From: Nitrosospira sp.
GTDB taxonomy: Bacteria; Pseudomonadota; Gammaproteobacteria; Burkholderiales; Nitrosomonadaceae
Assembly (NCBI GenBank): GCA_013821425.1
Contig: JACDGV010000001.1
Span: 341,647-405,646 of the forward strand
Length of the DNA stretch: 64,000 nt
Reading direction: 5' to 3'
Part shown: positions 9,108 through 18,428 of the stretch, in pieces
Numbering within the stretch: the first letter of the stretch is position 1
How the letters are laid out: every line of letters begins with the position of its first letter
Made by a program: the position numbers and the translations under genes
Notes under the pieces: generated by a model
The model's database searches: none
The model's input: the letters and a program-made list of their open reading frames with translations, nothing else
What the model was told of the DNA's origin: nothing

Positions 9108-12100
9108 ATGACGATATCATCTTCCGTATCTCAGGACAACCGCGCACAGATCATTGCGGCGCTGGATCATATGGATCACGTCCTTCCTGGACAAGGACCG
9201 ATTCATGATTTCGTCCACCACAACACTATTCATGGTTTTCAGCATCTGCCGTTTGAAGAAGCGCTAGCAGCATATGAAGATTTAACGGGCACCTTCGGTT
9301 ATCTTCCTGAAGCACAAAACCGGGAGTTTTATCAGCGGGGCCGTATTAACGACCGGGACCTGTTTGCGGCGCTTGCCCATGATCCGGCATTGCAGGCCGA
9401 GCAATCCGTCTATACCTCAGATGGCATGACGATTAAACGGAAGGATCTTTACCGGATCGCTCTTTTATTTGACCTGCAAGCTATTACCGTGAGCCAGTTG
9501 AATTGGCAAATCGAAGAAATGAACGCGCTAGGCCGCGTGCAGGCCGATGTGCCTGAGGCCGTCAGTTGCCGGCTGCTTGCCGACAGTACTGACCAAGCAA
9601 GCTCTATCAGACAGTTATGGGAAAGGATTTTAGGTAAACTCGGTTTGGAAGAGGCAGCCCTGCACCCCGAGAATATGCTCGATTTGTCGGTAGAGCAGGC
9701 AGAGGACTGGCTCGAAAAAATTTATCATAGTCATTCACAGGGTAATGGCAGGCCCGTGCATCAGAAAATGCGGCAGGAAGCCGAGGCTGCATTGGATGAG
9801 CTGATGGATCAGGTCGGCGTAAGCATGACCTTGCGGGATTTAATCCTGGCATTGAGCGGTATCGACATACTCTTCTCTGTTCGCCCCCTGATTATACGTA
9901 TTTGCGCATCAGCGATGGATGAAGGCATGGCCGCGTGGCAATTGCCTGACCGCAAGCAATTGGGTTTGTATGCGGCCTGGCGGGCAACAGCGCAATATGA
10001 TGCCAATGCATTTTTACACGATTTGCCTGATTGGCAACGCATTGTCGCCGAGTCTCCTGAAGATCCGGTCGACGCCATAATCATGCAACTGACTCACCTC
10101 GAAATACCACCTGAAAAATGGGAAGGCTATTTGTGCCGGTTGGCGCTTGAGTTGCCCGGATGGTCCGGATTAATTAACTGGCGTGAGCATCACCAACAAT
10201 ACCACACTGAGAATGATGCGGCACCAAAACTGGCGGATTATCTTGCTATCCGAATGATATTGAACCGGCTATGGCTGGATCAAGCCTGCCGGGAGACCTG
10301 GAATATCGAAGCCAGATTGGGATCATTGCAACACTATTTCCGCAAGAATCTTTCCGAATTCATGGTGCGAAGGCAACTTTATCGGGGCATCCTGCCAGAA
10401 TACCTGACGCACCTTGCAAAGGCGCTCATCCTCCGCGTGGGATCGGAGCGTCATCAGCAGTCAGACTGGCAGCAGCTTGCCGATCTGATGTGGACTTGGC
10501 AGCTAAGCCCAATGGCCGAACCCAAGTCCGGGCACTCCGCATTTAGTAGCGGCTGGCGCCTGTTCCGCTCATGTCAGCATCTGGGATTGAGTGCTGAGCA
10601 TGTAGACAGAATGCCGCAAAAAGACTTACTGCAAATATTGACAACACTGGATGAGTTTAATGTCAGGAAGCGCGGTGAGGTCTGGCTTTACGCCTTTGAA
10701 CATAACTACAGGGAAGATGTTTTCCAGGCCCTCCGCGCCAATCGTAATCGCGGCCGCTGGGCGAAGCGCGATAGACGCCCTGAAGCACAAGTGGTGTTTT
10801 GTATTGATGAGCGTGAAGAAAGTATTCGTCGTCATCTCGAAGAGATCAACCCTGCTATTGAAACGCTGGGAGCAGCAGGTTTTTTTGGAGTCCCGATGAA
10901 TTATAGAGGACTGGACGATACTCACACGACAGCCTTGTGTCCAGTGGGCGTTATGCCGGTTAACGGGGTCGATGAGATTCCGAGAGAGGGCAGTGAGGAG
11001 GTTCTGCGCGCACATAACCGCGGCCGTAATTTTTACAAGTGGCTCGCCTATCTGTTGAATCAAAGCCTTCGCAGCAGGCTGCTGTTATCTCACGCGGCCA
11101 TTGATGCACTGGCTCCGTTTACTTTGGCTGGGCTGTTAGGTAAAACATTTTTGCCTACTTATTTGAACGCGGCCAATAAGAGCCTGCGTCAGAACATTGT
11201 AAGGAACGTGCCGACGCAACTCCAGTTCGTTTCTACAACTGCTACCCCGGCAACTCAGGAAAATCCTCAGTCGGGTTTCACAGATCGTGAACAGGCTGAT
11301 CGTATTGCCGGATTTCTGCGTAACGCCGGGTTGACTTACGGGTTCGCGCCGATCATTTGCTTCATGGCGCATGGCTCGACGAGTCAGAACAATCCGCACG
11401 AAGCCGCCCACGATTGCGGTGCGTGTAGCGGGCGCCGTGGCGGACCGAACGCACGTGTATTCGCCGCGATGGCCAATCGTCCTGAAGTGCGCGCATTATT
11501 GGCACAACGAGATATCGTGATTCCTGACGACTGCCGGCTCGTTGGCGCAGAACATGATACGTGTAGCGACGTCATCACTTGGTACGATGTGGAAGATATC
11601 CCTTCGGATTTACGGCCTGCTTTCGATAATCTTAAAGCCCGCATATTGCAGGCCCGTGCTGCCTCCGCTCAGGAGCGCTGCCGACGTTTTTTTTCTGCCC
11701 ACCATCCGGCATCCCCAGCGGCAGCCATGCGCCATGTAACGAATCGCTCCAACGATCTAAGTCAGGTTCGTCCGGAATACGGGCATGCCACGAATGCTTC
11801 AGCAGTCATTGGTCGCCGCTCCGTCACACAGGGGATATTTCTGGACCGGCGCGCCTTTCTCATTTCCTACGATGCCACGCAGGATCCCGAGGGCAAACTT
11901 CTGGAAAACCTGCTACTGACCGTGGGCCCCGTCGGCGCCGGAATTAGTCTCGAATACTATTTTTCCACCATCAACAATGAACGTTTTGGGTGTGGTACAA
12001 AAGTCCCGCACAACATAATTGGTCTGTTTGGTGTTATGGAGGGAGCTAGCAGCGATTTACGCACTGGTCTGCCAAAACAGATGGTAGAAGTTCATGAAGC

Positions 12101-12386
12101 GATGCGATTACAAATCATAGTTGAGGCAAAGATTTCGGTGCTGGGGGAAATTTACGGTCGCCAGGAAAGCTTGCGCGAGCTGATTGGAGGCGGATGGGTG
12201 CTTTTGAGTGCGATTGATCCTGTGACCGCTGAAATTTCTATCTTTGAACGTGGGGTGGGTTTCGTTCCCTGGCAATCTGAACTAAAAGAATTGCCGCTCC
12301 GTGAAAAGTCAGTGGATTGTTACCGAGATCTATCGGTACCGGTATCACCGATATTAATAAAGCAGCCCGAAGAGTTCGGAGCTTAA
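9108..12386 (+). CDS. dabA: DabA-type inorganic carbon transporter subunit (DUF2309)
   Basis: A 1092-residue DUF2309/UPF0753 protein, the catalytic subunit of DAB complexes that take up inorganic carbon. Known DabA carries a beta-carbonic-anhydrase-like zinc site (Cys, Asp, His, Cys). The same pattern is visible here: C565 and D567 in FCIDERE, H755 in FMAHGS and C770 in DCGACSG, with the same 15-residue His-Cys distance as the characterised enzyme. It is longer than the ~830-residue Halothiobacillus protein, with extra sequence mainly before the first zinc ligand. It is mostly soluble and should dock on the NuoL-like subunit encoded four bases downstream. AGGAG precedes the ATG. Confidence 0.93.
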   Translation: MTISSSVSQDNRAQIIAALDHMDHVLPGQGPIHDFVHHNTIHGFQHLPFEEALAAYEDLTGTFGYLPEAQNREFYQRGRINDRDLFAALAHDPALQAEQSVYTSDGMTIKRKDLYRIALLFDLQAITVSQLNWQIEEMNALGRVQADVPEAVSCRLLADSTDQASSIRQLWERILGKLGLEEAALHPENMLDLSVEQAEDWLEKIYHSHSQGNGRPVHQKMRQEAEAALDELMDQVGVSMTLRDLILALSGIDILFSVRPLIIRICASAMDEGMAAWQLPDRKQLGLYAAWRATAQYDANAFLHDLPDWQRIVAESPEDPVDAIIMQLTHLEIPPEKWEGYLCRLALELPGWSGLINWREHHQQYHTENDAAPKLADYLAIRMILNRLWLDQACRETWNIEARLGSLQHYFRKNLSEFMVRRQLYRGILPEYLTHLAKALILRVGSERHQQSDWQQLADLMWTWQLSPMAEPKSGHSAFSSGWRLFRSCQHLGLSAEHVDRMPQKDLLQILTTLDEFNVRKRGEVWLYAFEHNYREDVFQALRANRNRGRWAKRDRRPEAQVVFCIDEREESIRRHLEEINPAIETLGAAGFFGVPMNYRGLDDTHTTALCPVGVMPVNGVDEIPREGSEEVLRAHNRGRNFYKWLAYLLNQSLRSRLLLSHAAIDALAPFTLAGLLGKTFLPTYLNAANKSLRQNIVRNVPTQLQFVSTTATPATQENPQSGFTDREQADRIAGFLRNAGLTYGFAPIICFMAHGSTSQNNPHEAAHDCGACSGRRGGPNARVFAAMANRPEVRALLAQRDIVIPDDCRLVGAEHDTCSDVITWYDVEDIPSDLRPAFDNLKARILQARAASAQERCRRFFSAHHPASPAAAMRHVTNRSNDLSQVRPEYGHATNASAVIGRRSVTQGIFLDRRAFLISYDATQDPEGKLLENLLLTVGPVGAGISLEYYFSTINNERFGCGTKVPHNIIGLFGVMEGASSDLRTGLPKQMVEVHEAMRLQIIVEAKISVLGEIYGRQESLRELIGGGWVLLSAIDPVTAEISIFERGVGFVPWQSELKELPLREKSVDCYRDLSVPVSPILIKQPEEFGA

Positions 12387-12389
12387 GAC

Positions 12390-13958
12390 ATGGATTCACT
12401 GGTTGCTTTGATCCTCTTATTACCATTGGCCGGGGCTTTCTCGATCGGGATCGGTCAGCTATTTGGCAAGCTTCACGGTGAGGCCGGTGAAGCCCTCACA
12501 GCGAATATCGCCACCTGGGCCATTGCCCTCTCGTTTCTCTCGGCACTGGCTTTGTTGAGTTCGGATTTATTGGGAAAAAACGCCGGTTCATTCAGTGCGG
12601 GATCGTGGCTGGGCAGTAATGCCTTAAACATAGAAATGAATTTTATCACCACCGGTTTCAATGCGGGTCTGGCAACGCTGTTCTCGCTGTTATTGGTTAT
12701 CGTGACGCGCTTCTCCATTAACTACATCCATAAAGAACCGGGTTTTCACCGGTTCTTTTTTGTCCTGAGCCTGTTTTCTTCGGCCATGCTGTTGCTCGTG
12801 TTATCCGGTAACGCTGTTGGTACTTTCATTGGTTGGGAAATTGCCGGACTATGTTCTTACCTGCTGATAGCCTTTGCGTATGATCGTCCGATCGCCGCTA
12901 TTAATGCAACCCGCGTCTTTGTTACCAACCGTATCGGCGATGCCGGTTTTATTCTTGGGATAGCCCTTTGCTATACCCTGGTTGGGAGCGTCAACTGGAG
13001 CAGCCTCAATTCGGGGGCGCCCCAGCTCACCACTGGTACCGCCACTGTAATTGCCTTGTGCTTTGCCACAGCAGCTTTTGCCAAGTCCGCACAACTGCCA
13101 TTTACACCATGGCTTGCACGTGCGATGGAAGGGCCGACGCCATCGAGCGCGATTTTCTATGGCGCGGTGATGATTCATGCCGGCATTTTCCTGATAATTA
13201 TGCTGCGACCGCTTTTTGAACAGGCCCCATTTGCGATGGGATTACTTGCGGCGGTAGGTCTGGCAACCGCTGTTTACAGCTTTATTGTTGGCTTAACTCA
13301 AACTGATGTTAAAAGCTCGTTAAGCTTCGCTATATCTGGTCAGCTGGGTCTCATGTTTCTCGAATGTGGCCTGGGCTTTTGGCAGCTGGCGACCTGGCAT
13401 CTTTGCGCACACGCGGTCGTGCGTGGATACCAGATTCTGACGGCGCCATCGTTCCTCCACTATGTGCATGGTAACCCGATGAAGCCCGTCGGTCGCGACA
13501 TTGCAGGATTACGCTGGGTGTACGTCGCGTCGCTGCAGCGTTTCTGGCTGGACCCGGTTGTGGATCGTATCCTGATAAGACCCACTTACGGACTGGCGAA
13601 GGACCTGGATTATTTCGATGACCATATCGTCGATCGCATCATGGGTGCGCCCGCCCCGGCCGGCCGCGCAATTTCGTCCCTGGCTCAACTGGAGGAGAAA
13701 GTGCTTCGCACCCAGTTTGGCGAAGATACCGGGACGTTCGGCCGCGGTAACGGATGGGCCGCTCGGTTTCTTGAATGGCTGGCGGTCATCATGAGCTGGT
13801 TTGAGGAGCGCTTGGTATTGCAAGGTATCGGGATGGATGCCATCGATATGGGACGCAAGCTCGGGTACGCCGCCAACAAATTTGAAAAACTGATACTTAA
13901 GCCCCGCTACCTCGTGCTATTTGTATTCACAGTGTTGCTTTTCGCAGCTTCACTATAA
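12390..13958 (+). CDS. dabB: NuoL-like membrane subunit of the DabA complex (DabB-like)
   Basis: A 522-residue NuoL-like antiporter-family protein, the closest to DabB, the membrane partner of DabA. It keeps the TM5 Glu (IGWEIAGLCSYLL), an Asn-Arg-x-Gly-Asp segment (TNRIGDAGF) typical of NuoL, and the TM7 Lys (FAKSAQLPFTPWLARAMEGP). The C-terminal third departs from NuoL: a charged amphipathic region (about 370-490) precedes a last membrane helix, recalling the lateral helix of NuoL in shortened form. It starts four bases after the dabA stop with GGAG upstream, so translation is probably coupled. The gene symbol rests on position and family. Confidence 0.88.
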   Translation: MDSLVALILLLPLAGAFSIGIGQLFGKLHGEAGEALTANIATWAIALSFLSALALLSSDLLGKNAGSFSAGSWLGSNALNIEMNFITTGFNAGLATLFSLLLVIVTRFSINYIHKEPGFHRFFFVLSLFSSAMLLLVLSGNAVGTFIGWEIAGLCSYLLIAFAYDRPIAAINATRVFVTNRIGDAGFILGIALCYTLVGSVNWSSLNSGAPQLTTGTATVIALCFATAAFAKSAQLPFTPWLARAMEGPTPSSAIFYGAVMIHAGIFLIIMLRPLFEQAPFAMGLLAAVGLATAVYSFIVGLTQTDVKSSLSFAISGQLGLMFLECGLGFWQLATWHLCAHAVVRGYQILTAPSFLHYVHGNPMKPVGRDIAGLRWVYVASLQRFWLDPVVDRILIRPTYGLAKDLDYFDDHIVDRIMGAPAPAGRAISSLAQLEEKVLRTQFGEDTGTFGRGNGWAARFLEWLAVIMSWFEERLVLQGIGMDAIDMGRKLGYAANKFEKLILKPRYLVLFVFTVLLFAASL

Positions 13959-13965
13959 GGCGACG

Positions 13966-15537
13966 ATGGATGCCACCAATTCAATAGCGTTTCCTCTTCT
14001 GACGACGCTGACCTTCGTTCCGCTTGCGGCAATGGTTGCCATTTTGTTCTCGCCTTCAGCGGCTGTTGCACTGCGTTTCGGTTTTGCAGGAACATTATTG
14101 ACAGTCATGCTAAGCATCTATTTGCTCGTCATTTTTGATGCTGATGTTCCGGGTATTCAATTGGCGGAGCAAGTGCATAACCTGGGCTTTACCTACAGCG
14201 TGGGTGTCGACGGCGCCAATATTCTGTTTATTCCCCTGACCGCAATTCTTGCGCTGCTGGCTCTGGTCTACACCTTGACTACCAGACGTGTCACCGATCG
14301 CCTGTACATCGCCTGCCTGCTGGGCTATGAGGGTATTCTGATTGGTGCGTTTTGTGCAATGAATGCGATGCAGTTCTGGCTATGGTGTTTTCTGGAGCTT
14401 ATTCCAGTTGTTCTGCTGACAATTCGCGGAGGCACGGGACAAAACAGGCGCTGGGTAGTGGGAATGTTGCTACAACACTGGGGTAGCGGCTTATTGATGA
14501 CCCTGGCGGGTTTCGTACTGCTTGCGTTCGGCGTGATGGGTACCGGAGAGGTGCTCACATTTGAGTGGATTACGCTAAAAGAAAGCAATAGCCCTCTGCA
14601 GTACGGGACGCTGATTTTTTTCCTTCTGTTCTTTGGTTTTGCCATCCGTATGCCGCTGTTTCCATTTCACGGTTGGTTGCCGGTACTGGCCGAACAAGGA
14701 ACGGTCGCCAGTGTGACCATTTTCATCGTGGGTTTGAAACTGGGCATTTATGCCGTCATCCGTTTTGTTTTACCGGTGATTCCCGATGTTGCCGAACAAT
14801 GGACGGGTTTCGTAGTAACGCTCGGGTTAATCAGTATCTTCTACGGCGCATTGCTGGCCCTGATGCAGATCAATATACGGCGGTTGCTGGCTTTTGCCGT
14901 TCTTAGTCATACGGGAATGTTGATAATCGGCATTTTCGATTTTAACCTGCATGCCCTCGAAGGCAGCATTCTTCTGTCCATTGCATATGGGCTCGCAACA
15001 GCCGGCATGTTGTTCAGCGTAGGCATGATCTACAAGCGAACCCGCACGGCGTATATCCCTCGGCTCGGTGGGCTTTTTGACACCAGCGCCGCCATAGCAT
15101 TCCTGTTCGTAATCTCCGCACTGAGCACGATGGTGATGCCCGGCACGCCGGGATTCGACGGTGCTCATCTGCTGATTGAAGGCACAATCAAGGGGCAAGG
15201 CTGGTTGGTGGCGATTGCAATATTGATAGGAAACGTGATGGCCGCGGGTCTTTTACTGCGCGCTTTTCAACAGATATTCATCACGGCGCCCCGGCGCGGC
15301 CAGCGGCCCTATGTGCATTCTCCGTACATGGACTCCCAACACTCAGTCAATAACGAACGCATTATCGCGGTAGTCATCTGCTCTTTACTCATCGGCACTG
15401 GCTTTTATACTACACCGTGGGTGCACGTCATAGACCAGAGTTTACTTTCCGCAGGCGAGCCGAGCGCGATATACGAAAAGAAGAAGCAACCAAGCCCAGG
15501 AGCAGCGCCCCTGGATATCGGGCATGGCCATGACTGA
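13966..15537 (+). CDS. Divergent NuoM-like subunit in the DabA operon
   Basis: A 523-residue antiporter-family membrane protein, third of four in this operon. It has the TM5 Glu (FLELIPVV) and the TM8-type Lys (VGLKLGIYA). At the TM7 position where the neighbours have Lys it has Arg (FAIRMPLFPFHGWLP versus FGVKMPIFPLHGWLP). The following His/Glu-rich loop is also altered. It may be a modified channel or a structural spacer. The C-terminus is a soluble tail of about 30 residues. Start placed at ATG 13966, eight bases after the previous stop; the frame is open further up inside the preceding gene. Its end overlaps the next gene by 14 bases. Confidence 0.87.
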   Translation: MDATNSIAFPLLTTLTFVPLAAMVAILFSPSAAVALRFGFAGTLLTVMLSIYLLVIFDADVPGIQLAEQVHNLGFTYSVGVDGANILFIPLTAILALLALVYTLTTRRVTDRLYIACLLGYEGILIGAFCAMNAMQFWLWCFLELIPVVLLTIRGGTGQNRRWVVGMLLQHWGSGLLMTLAGFVLLAFGVMGTGEVLTFEWITLKESNSPLQYGTLIFFLLFFGFAIRMPLFPFHGWLPVLAEQGTVASVTIFIVGLKLGIYAVIRFVLPVIPDVAEQWTGFVVTLGLISIFYGALLALMQINIRRLLAFAVLSHTGMLIIGIFDFNLHALEGSILLSIAYGLATAGMLFSVGMIYKRTRTAYIPRLGGLFDTSAAIAFLFVISALSTMVMPGTPGFDGAHLLIEGTIKGQGWLVAIAILIGNVMAAGLLLRAFQQIFITAPRRGQRPYVHSPYMDSQHSVNNERIIAVVICSLLIGTGFYTTPWVHVIDQSLLSAGEPSAIYEKKKQPSPGAAPLDIGHGHD

Positions 15538-17035
15538 AGCCGACTTTCCGCTACTGAGTCTTGTTATCCTGTTGCCCCTGCTCGGTGCTATAGCGATTGG
15601 GTTTATTCACGACTTGAGGCGGGCAAAAAGAGTCGCACTTGCTGTCGCCGTCATTGAACTGATTGCCACCCTCCTCGTTGTGTATCTTTTTACCCCTGCA
15701 AGCGGCGAGTTTCAGCTTGTGGAAAAATATGCCTGGATCCCGATATTGAATATCGAGTATCTCGTAGGTGTTGACGGCATATCCGTGCTTTTTCTCCCCA
15801 TGTCGGCGCTGGTAACATTAATGGCGATTGTTGCTTCATGGAATTCGATACAGCATATTCCCAGGTTTCATCTTTCCCTGTTGCTGGCATTGGAAGGCGT
15901 CACAATGGGAGTTTTTTCGGCGCTGGATATTGTGTTGTTCTTCCTGTTTTGGGAACTCACCCTGCCACCGTTCTTTTTTCTGATCGGGCTGTGGGGCATA
16001 GGGTCGCATAGGCGCGGCGCGGCTATGAAATATACGCTGTTCATGCTGTTTGGCGGTGTGCCGCTACTTCTTGCTATCGTCATGCTCGCGGTCAATCATG
16101 CTACTGAGTTGGGTGGAGGGATTCCACAGGATTTATCTTTCAGCTTGCCCATTTTGCTGCAACACCCTTTGCCCGGGGATTTACAAGTGGTGGTTTTCTT
16201 TTTGTTACTGCTGGGGTTCGGGGTGAAAGCGCCACTTTTTCCATTTCACACCTGGTTGCCTACCGCGGCAATGGAGGGTCCTGCACATATAACAGCCTTG
16301 CTTACCGGTCTGAAACTAGGAGTCTACGGAATTTTACGCTTCACTATCCCGCTGACGCCTTCCGCTTCTGTCGAGTTCAGCTGGATGCTGAGCATCCTCG
16401 GTGCTGTCACGCTAATCTATGGTGCGCTGATTGCCCTGCAGCAGACCAATTTACGCTCATTACTGGCCTACGCCAGTATCAGTCACGTGGGGCTGGTGAT
16501 AGTCGGAATCGCATCGCTGAACATGCAGGGGATTCAAGGCGCAGTTTTTCAGTTGATCAACTTTACCGTGGTTGCAAGTTCGATGATGCTTCTTGCGGGG
16601 TTTATTCAACACAGGTTAGGGAGCACCGAGGTTATCCACCTTGGCGGACTGGCGAAAGTGATGCCGAGGTTGGCGGCTTTTTATTTCCTGTTCACATTGG
16701 CAAGCATAGGAGTTCCCGGAACGAATGGATTCCCGGCGGAATTGCTGCTGATAATCGGAGCGCTGAAGGCACATCCGAGTCTGGGGGTGGCCGCATTGGC
16801 CGGTGCGATCCTTGGCGCAGCCTATATGCTTTCGTTTGCCCGCCGCGCGTTCTTTGGCCCTATCGTGCATGGTGACGTCAGTCAGACGCAGGATTTGCGG
16901 CCCCGCGAACTCATATTATTGTGTGCCCCGGCTCTTTTGATTCTGGTATTTGGTTTTTTCCCCAATAGCGTATTGCATATTAGCCAGTCCGCGTCTGAAG
17001 CCTGGTTAAATAGACTGCTCAGCTTCGTCCCCTAG
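15524..17035 (+). CDS. NuoM-like subunit, last gene of the DabA operon
   Basis: A 503-residue NuoM-like membrane protein with canonical charged residues: Glu in FFLFWELTLPPFFF, Lys in FGVKAPLFPFHTWLP and Lys in GLKLGVYGIL, followed by TNLRSLLAYASISHVG. It should form a proton- or sodium-conducting channel like the first gene of the operon. Its start overlaps the previous gene by 14 bases and has no clear ribosome site, which points to coupled translation; ATG 15530 is an alternative start two codons in. Together the operon encodes three NuoM-like and one NuoL-like subunit around a single DabA. Confidence 0.89.
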   Translation: MAMTEADFPLLSLVILLPLLGAIAIGFIHDLRRAKRVALAVAVIELIATLLVVYLFTPASGEFQLVEKYAWIPILNIEYLVGVDGISVLFLPMSALVTLMAIVASWNSIQHIPRFHLSLLLALEGVTMGVFSALDIVLFFLFWELTLPPFFFLIGLWGIGSHRRGAAMKYTLFMLFGGVPLLLAIVMLAVNHATELGGGIPQDLSFSLPILLQHPLPGDLQVVVFFLLLLGFGVKAPLFPFHTWLPTAAMEGPAHITALLTGLKLGVYGILRFTIPLTPSASVEFSWMLSILGAVTLIYGALIALQQTNLRSLLAYASISHVGLVIVGIASLNMQGIQGAVFQLINFTVVASSMMLLAGFIQHRLGSTEVIHLGGLAKVMPRLAAFYFLFTLASIGVPGTNGFPAELLLIIGALKAHPSLGVAALAGAILGAAYMLSFARRAFFGPIVHGDVSQTQDLRPRELILLCAPALLILVFGFFPNSVLHISQSASEAWLNRLLSFVP

Positions 17036-17213
17036 GGCTGATTGATGCAAGTTTAAAAGATGGGCGGCGGGTTCGAACATTCACTCGACGGAAGCGATTG
17101 CGATATGAAAACACTGAAAGGACAACGGCGCTTGGGGCCTCTCGCCTCCCTGAAACAGCCATGCTATAGTTTTATAAACCTTTTAACTTTTCTTGATGGA
17201 AAATGGAGACCAC

Positions 17214-18290
17214 ATGAGTAACTCAAACACTGGAATTGACTATCTGCTTGAACTGAACGCACGCCACTCCCAGGCCTTTATTGATGTGGCGACGGAACGC
17301 CGAAGATACCGGGGAGAGCATCCGACGGAAATCGCAGCGCTCAAGTGCATGGATGGCCGGCTACACCTGCCCGTTATGACTCAAACGGCGCTGGGTATCA
17401 TCCAGCCTTTTCGTAATCTGGGCGGTAAATTCAACCTGGGGTGGCCATTTTTCCAGGCCACTTTGGATCATTGGGTCCAGTATTCCATTAGTCGTGGCCG
17501 GTACTGCGTGATTTTTGTAACTTATCATTATGCCCGTGGTGACGTACACCGCGGATGCAGGGGATTCAATTACGATGTCGACGCTGCGAAAAATACCGCT
17601 ATACAGCTCAAGGATCAGTTTGCCCGCGTGTACGGGAAGGGAGCCGTCGTTCCGATTGTTTGCGGAATTGAGACCGATCTTGATGCTCTTATCTTGCACG
17701 CCGATGACGGGCGTGCCATCGACCTGGCGGAAGCGAGGGGCTCGTCCCAGTTCGAACTGGAAGGGCTGCTGCACTCGCTCTACCCCTCAATGCCTGAGCG
17801 CATCGTTCTGGACCTGGTGCCGCTGGTTGCGGGCAATATCAGGCACATCGCGGAAATCCGGGCTTCGAACAGGCCCATCGAGCAAGCCGAGCATAAGGAA
17901 TGGGTATTGGGAATAGGACGCGGCTTCGACTGGCTGCATGCGATCAATACGGCGTTCATCGTCGGTCCTTTCGACCCCCATCTTTCCGAAGCTATCGAAA
18001 CAGCCGCCAAGCTCCTGAAAGGAAACATTGATGACGGCCGCGTCGACCCGAGCGGTATCGTGCTCATGACCTCAGCCGCGTACCGCGAACTTGGGCCAGA
18101 ACATGAGCTAGCCAAAGAGAAGGCGTTGTTCTTAAGCAAGTTTGCTCTCGATATCATTAAAGACAAGGTTCAGGATCTAGTCCCTCATCTACAGATACTT
18201 ACCGGCTACACGGATATGAGTACAAGGAAATTTGAAGTACTCGAGCGTATCGACAGGGCCGGTGCCCGGGCTGTCGGTAAAGCGGCCTAG
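17214..18290 (+). CDS. Beta-carbonic-anhydrase-like protein (CsoSCA-like family)
   Basis: A 358-residue soluble protein. Residues 45-49 read C-M-D-G-R, matching the Cys-x-Asp-x-Arg zinc/catalytic dyad of beta-carbonic anhydrases. A second pair fits the usual His-x2-Cys, H112 and C115 in DVHRGCRGF, with a further His at 105. I recall this overall form as related to the carboxysomal CsoSCA family, but no carboxysome gene lies in the window and it is shorter than CsoSCA. It likely interconverts CO2 and HCO3- beside the DabA complex or senses them; activity is inferred. Start chosen at ATG 17214 with GGAG five bases upstream. ATG 17196 and TTG 17193 are in frame. Confidence 0.7.
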   Translation: MSNSNTGIDYLLELNARHSQAFIDVATERRRYRGEHPTEIAALKCMDGRLHLPVMTQTALGIIQPFRNLGGKFNLGWPFFQATLDHWVQYSISRGRYCVIFVTYHYARGDVHRGCRGFNYDVDAAKNTAIQLKDQFARVYGKGAVVPIVCGIETDLDALILHADDGRAIDLAEARGSSQFELEGLLHSLYPSMPERIVLDLVPLVAGNIRHIAEIRASNRPIEQAEHKEWVLGIGRGFDWLHAINTAFIVGPFDPHLSEAIETAAKLLKGNIDDGRVDPSGIVLMTSAAYRELGPEHELAKEKALFLSKFALDIIKDKVQDLVPHLQILTGYTDMSTRKFEVLERIDRAGARAVGKAA

Positions 18291-18338
18291 ATCTGAGCCA
18301 GGGAACGATCTACTAATCAAGAGCCGGTGGATAAACGC

Positions 18339-18358
18339 CCAGCGCCGGCGAACGCTGG
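18339..18358 (+). terminator. Possible stem-loop after the carbonic-anhydrase-like gene
   Basis: CCAGCG (18339-18344) and CGCTGG (18353-18358) form a six-base-pair stem with an eight-base loop in the short spacer before the second Usp gene. No T-run follows, so it may weaken transcription or process the message but is not a strong terminator. Confidence 0.3.
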
Positions 18359-18428
18359 TGCAACGGTCCAGTTTGTTACCGGATCTCTGCCCTTTAAAAA
18401 TGCAACAGCTCAAACGAGGACGCTTATC

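Noticed and set aside
7626..17035. Respiratory complex I (nuo) operon
   Set aside because: Only L- and M-like membrane subunits are present, with dabA among them and no hydrophilic nuo genes.
17105..17221. Small frame starting MKTLKGQRRLG before the carbonic-anhydrase-like gene
   Set aside because: Only about 38 codons, no ribosome site, and it overlaps the start of the real gene.
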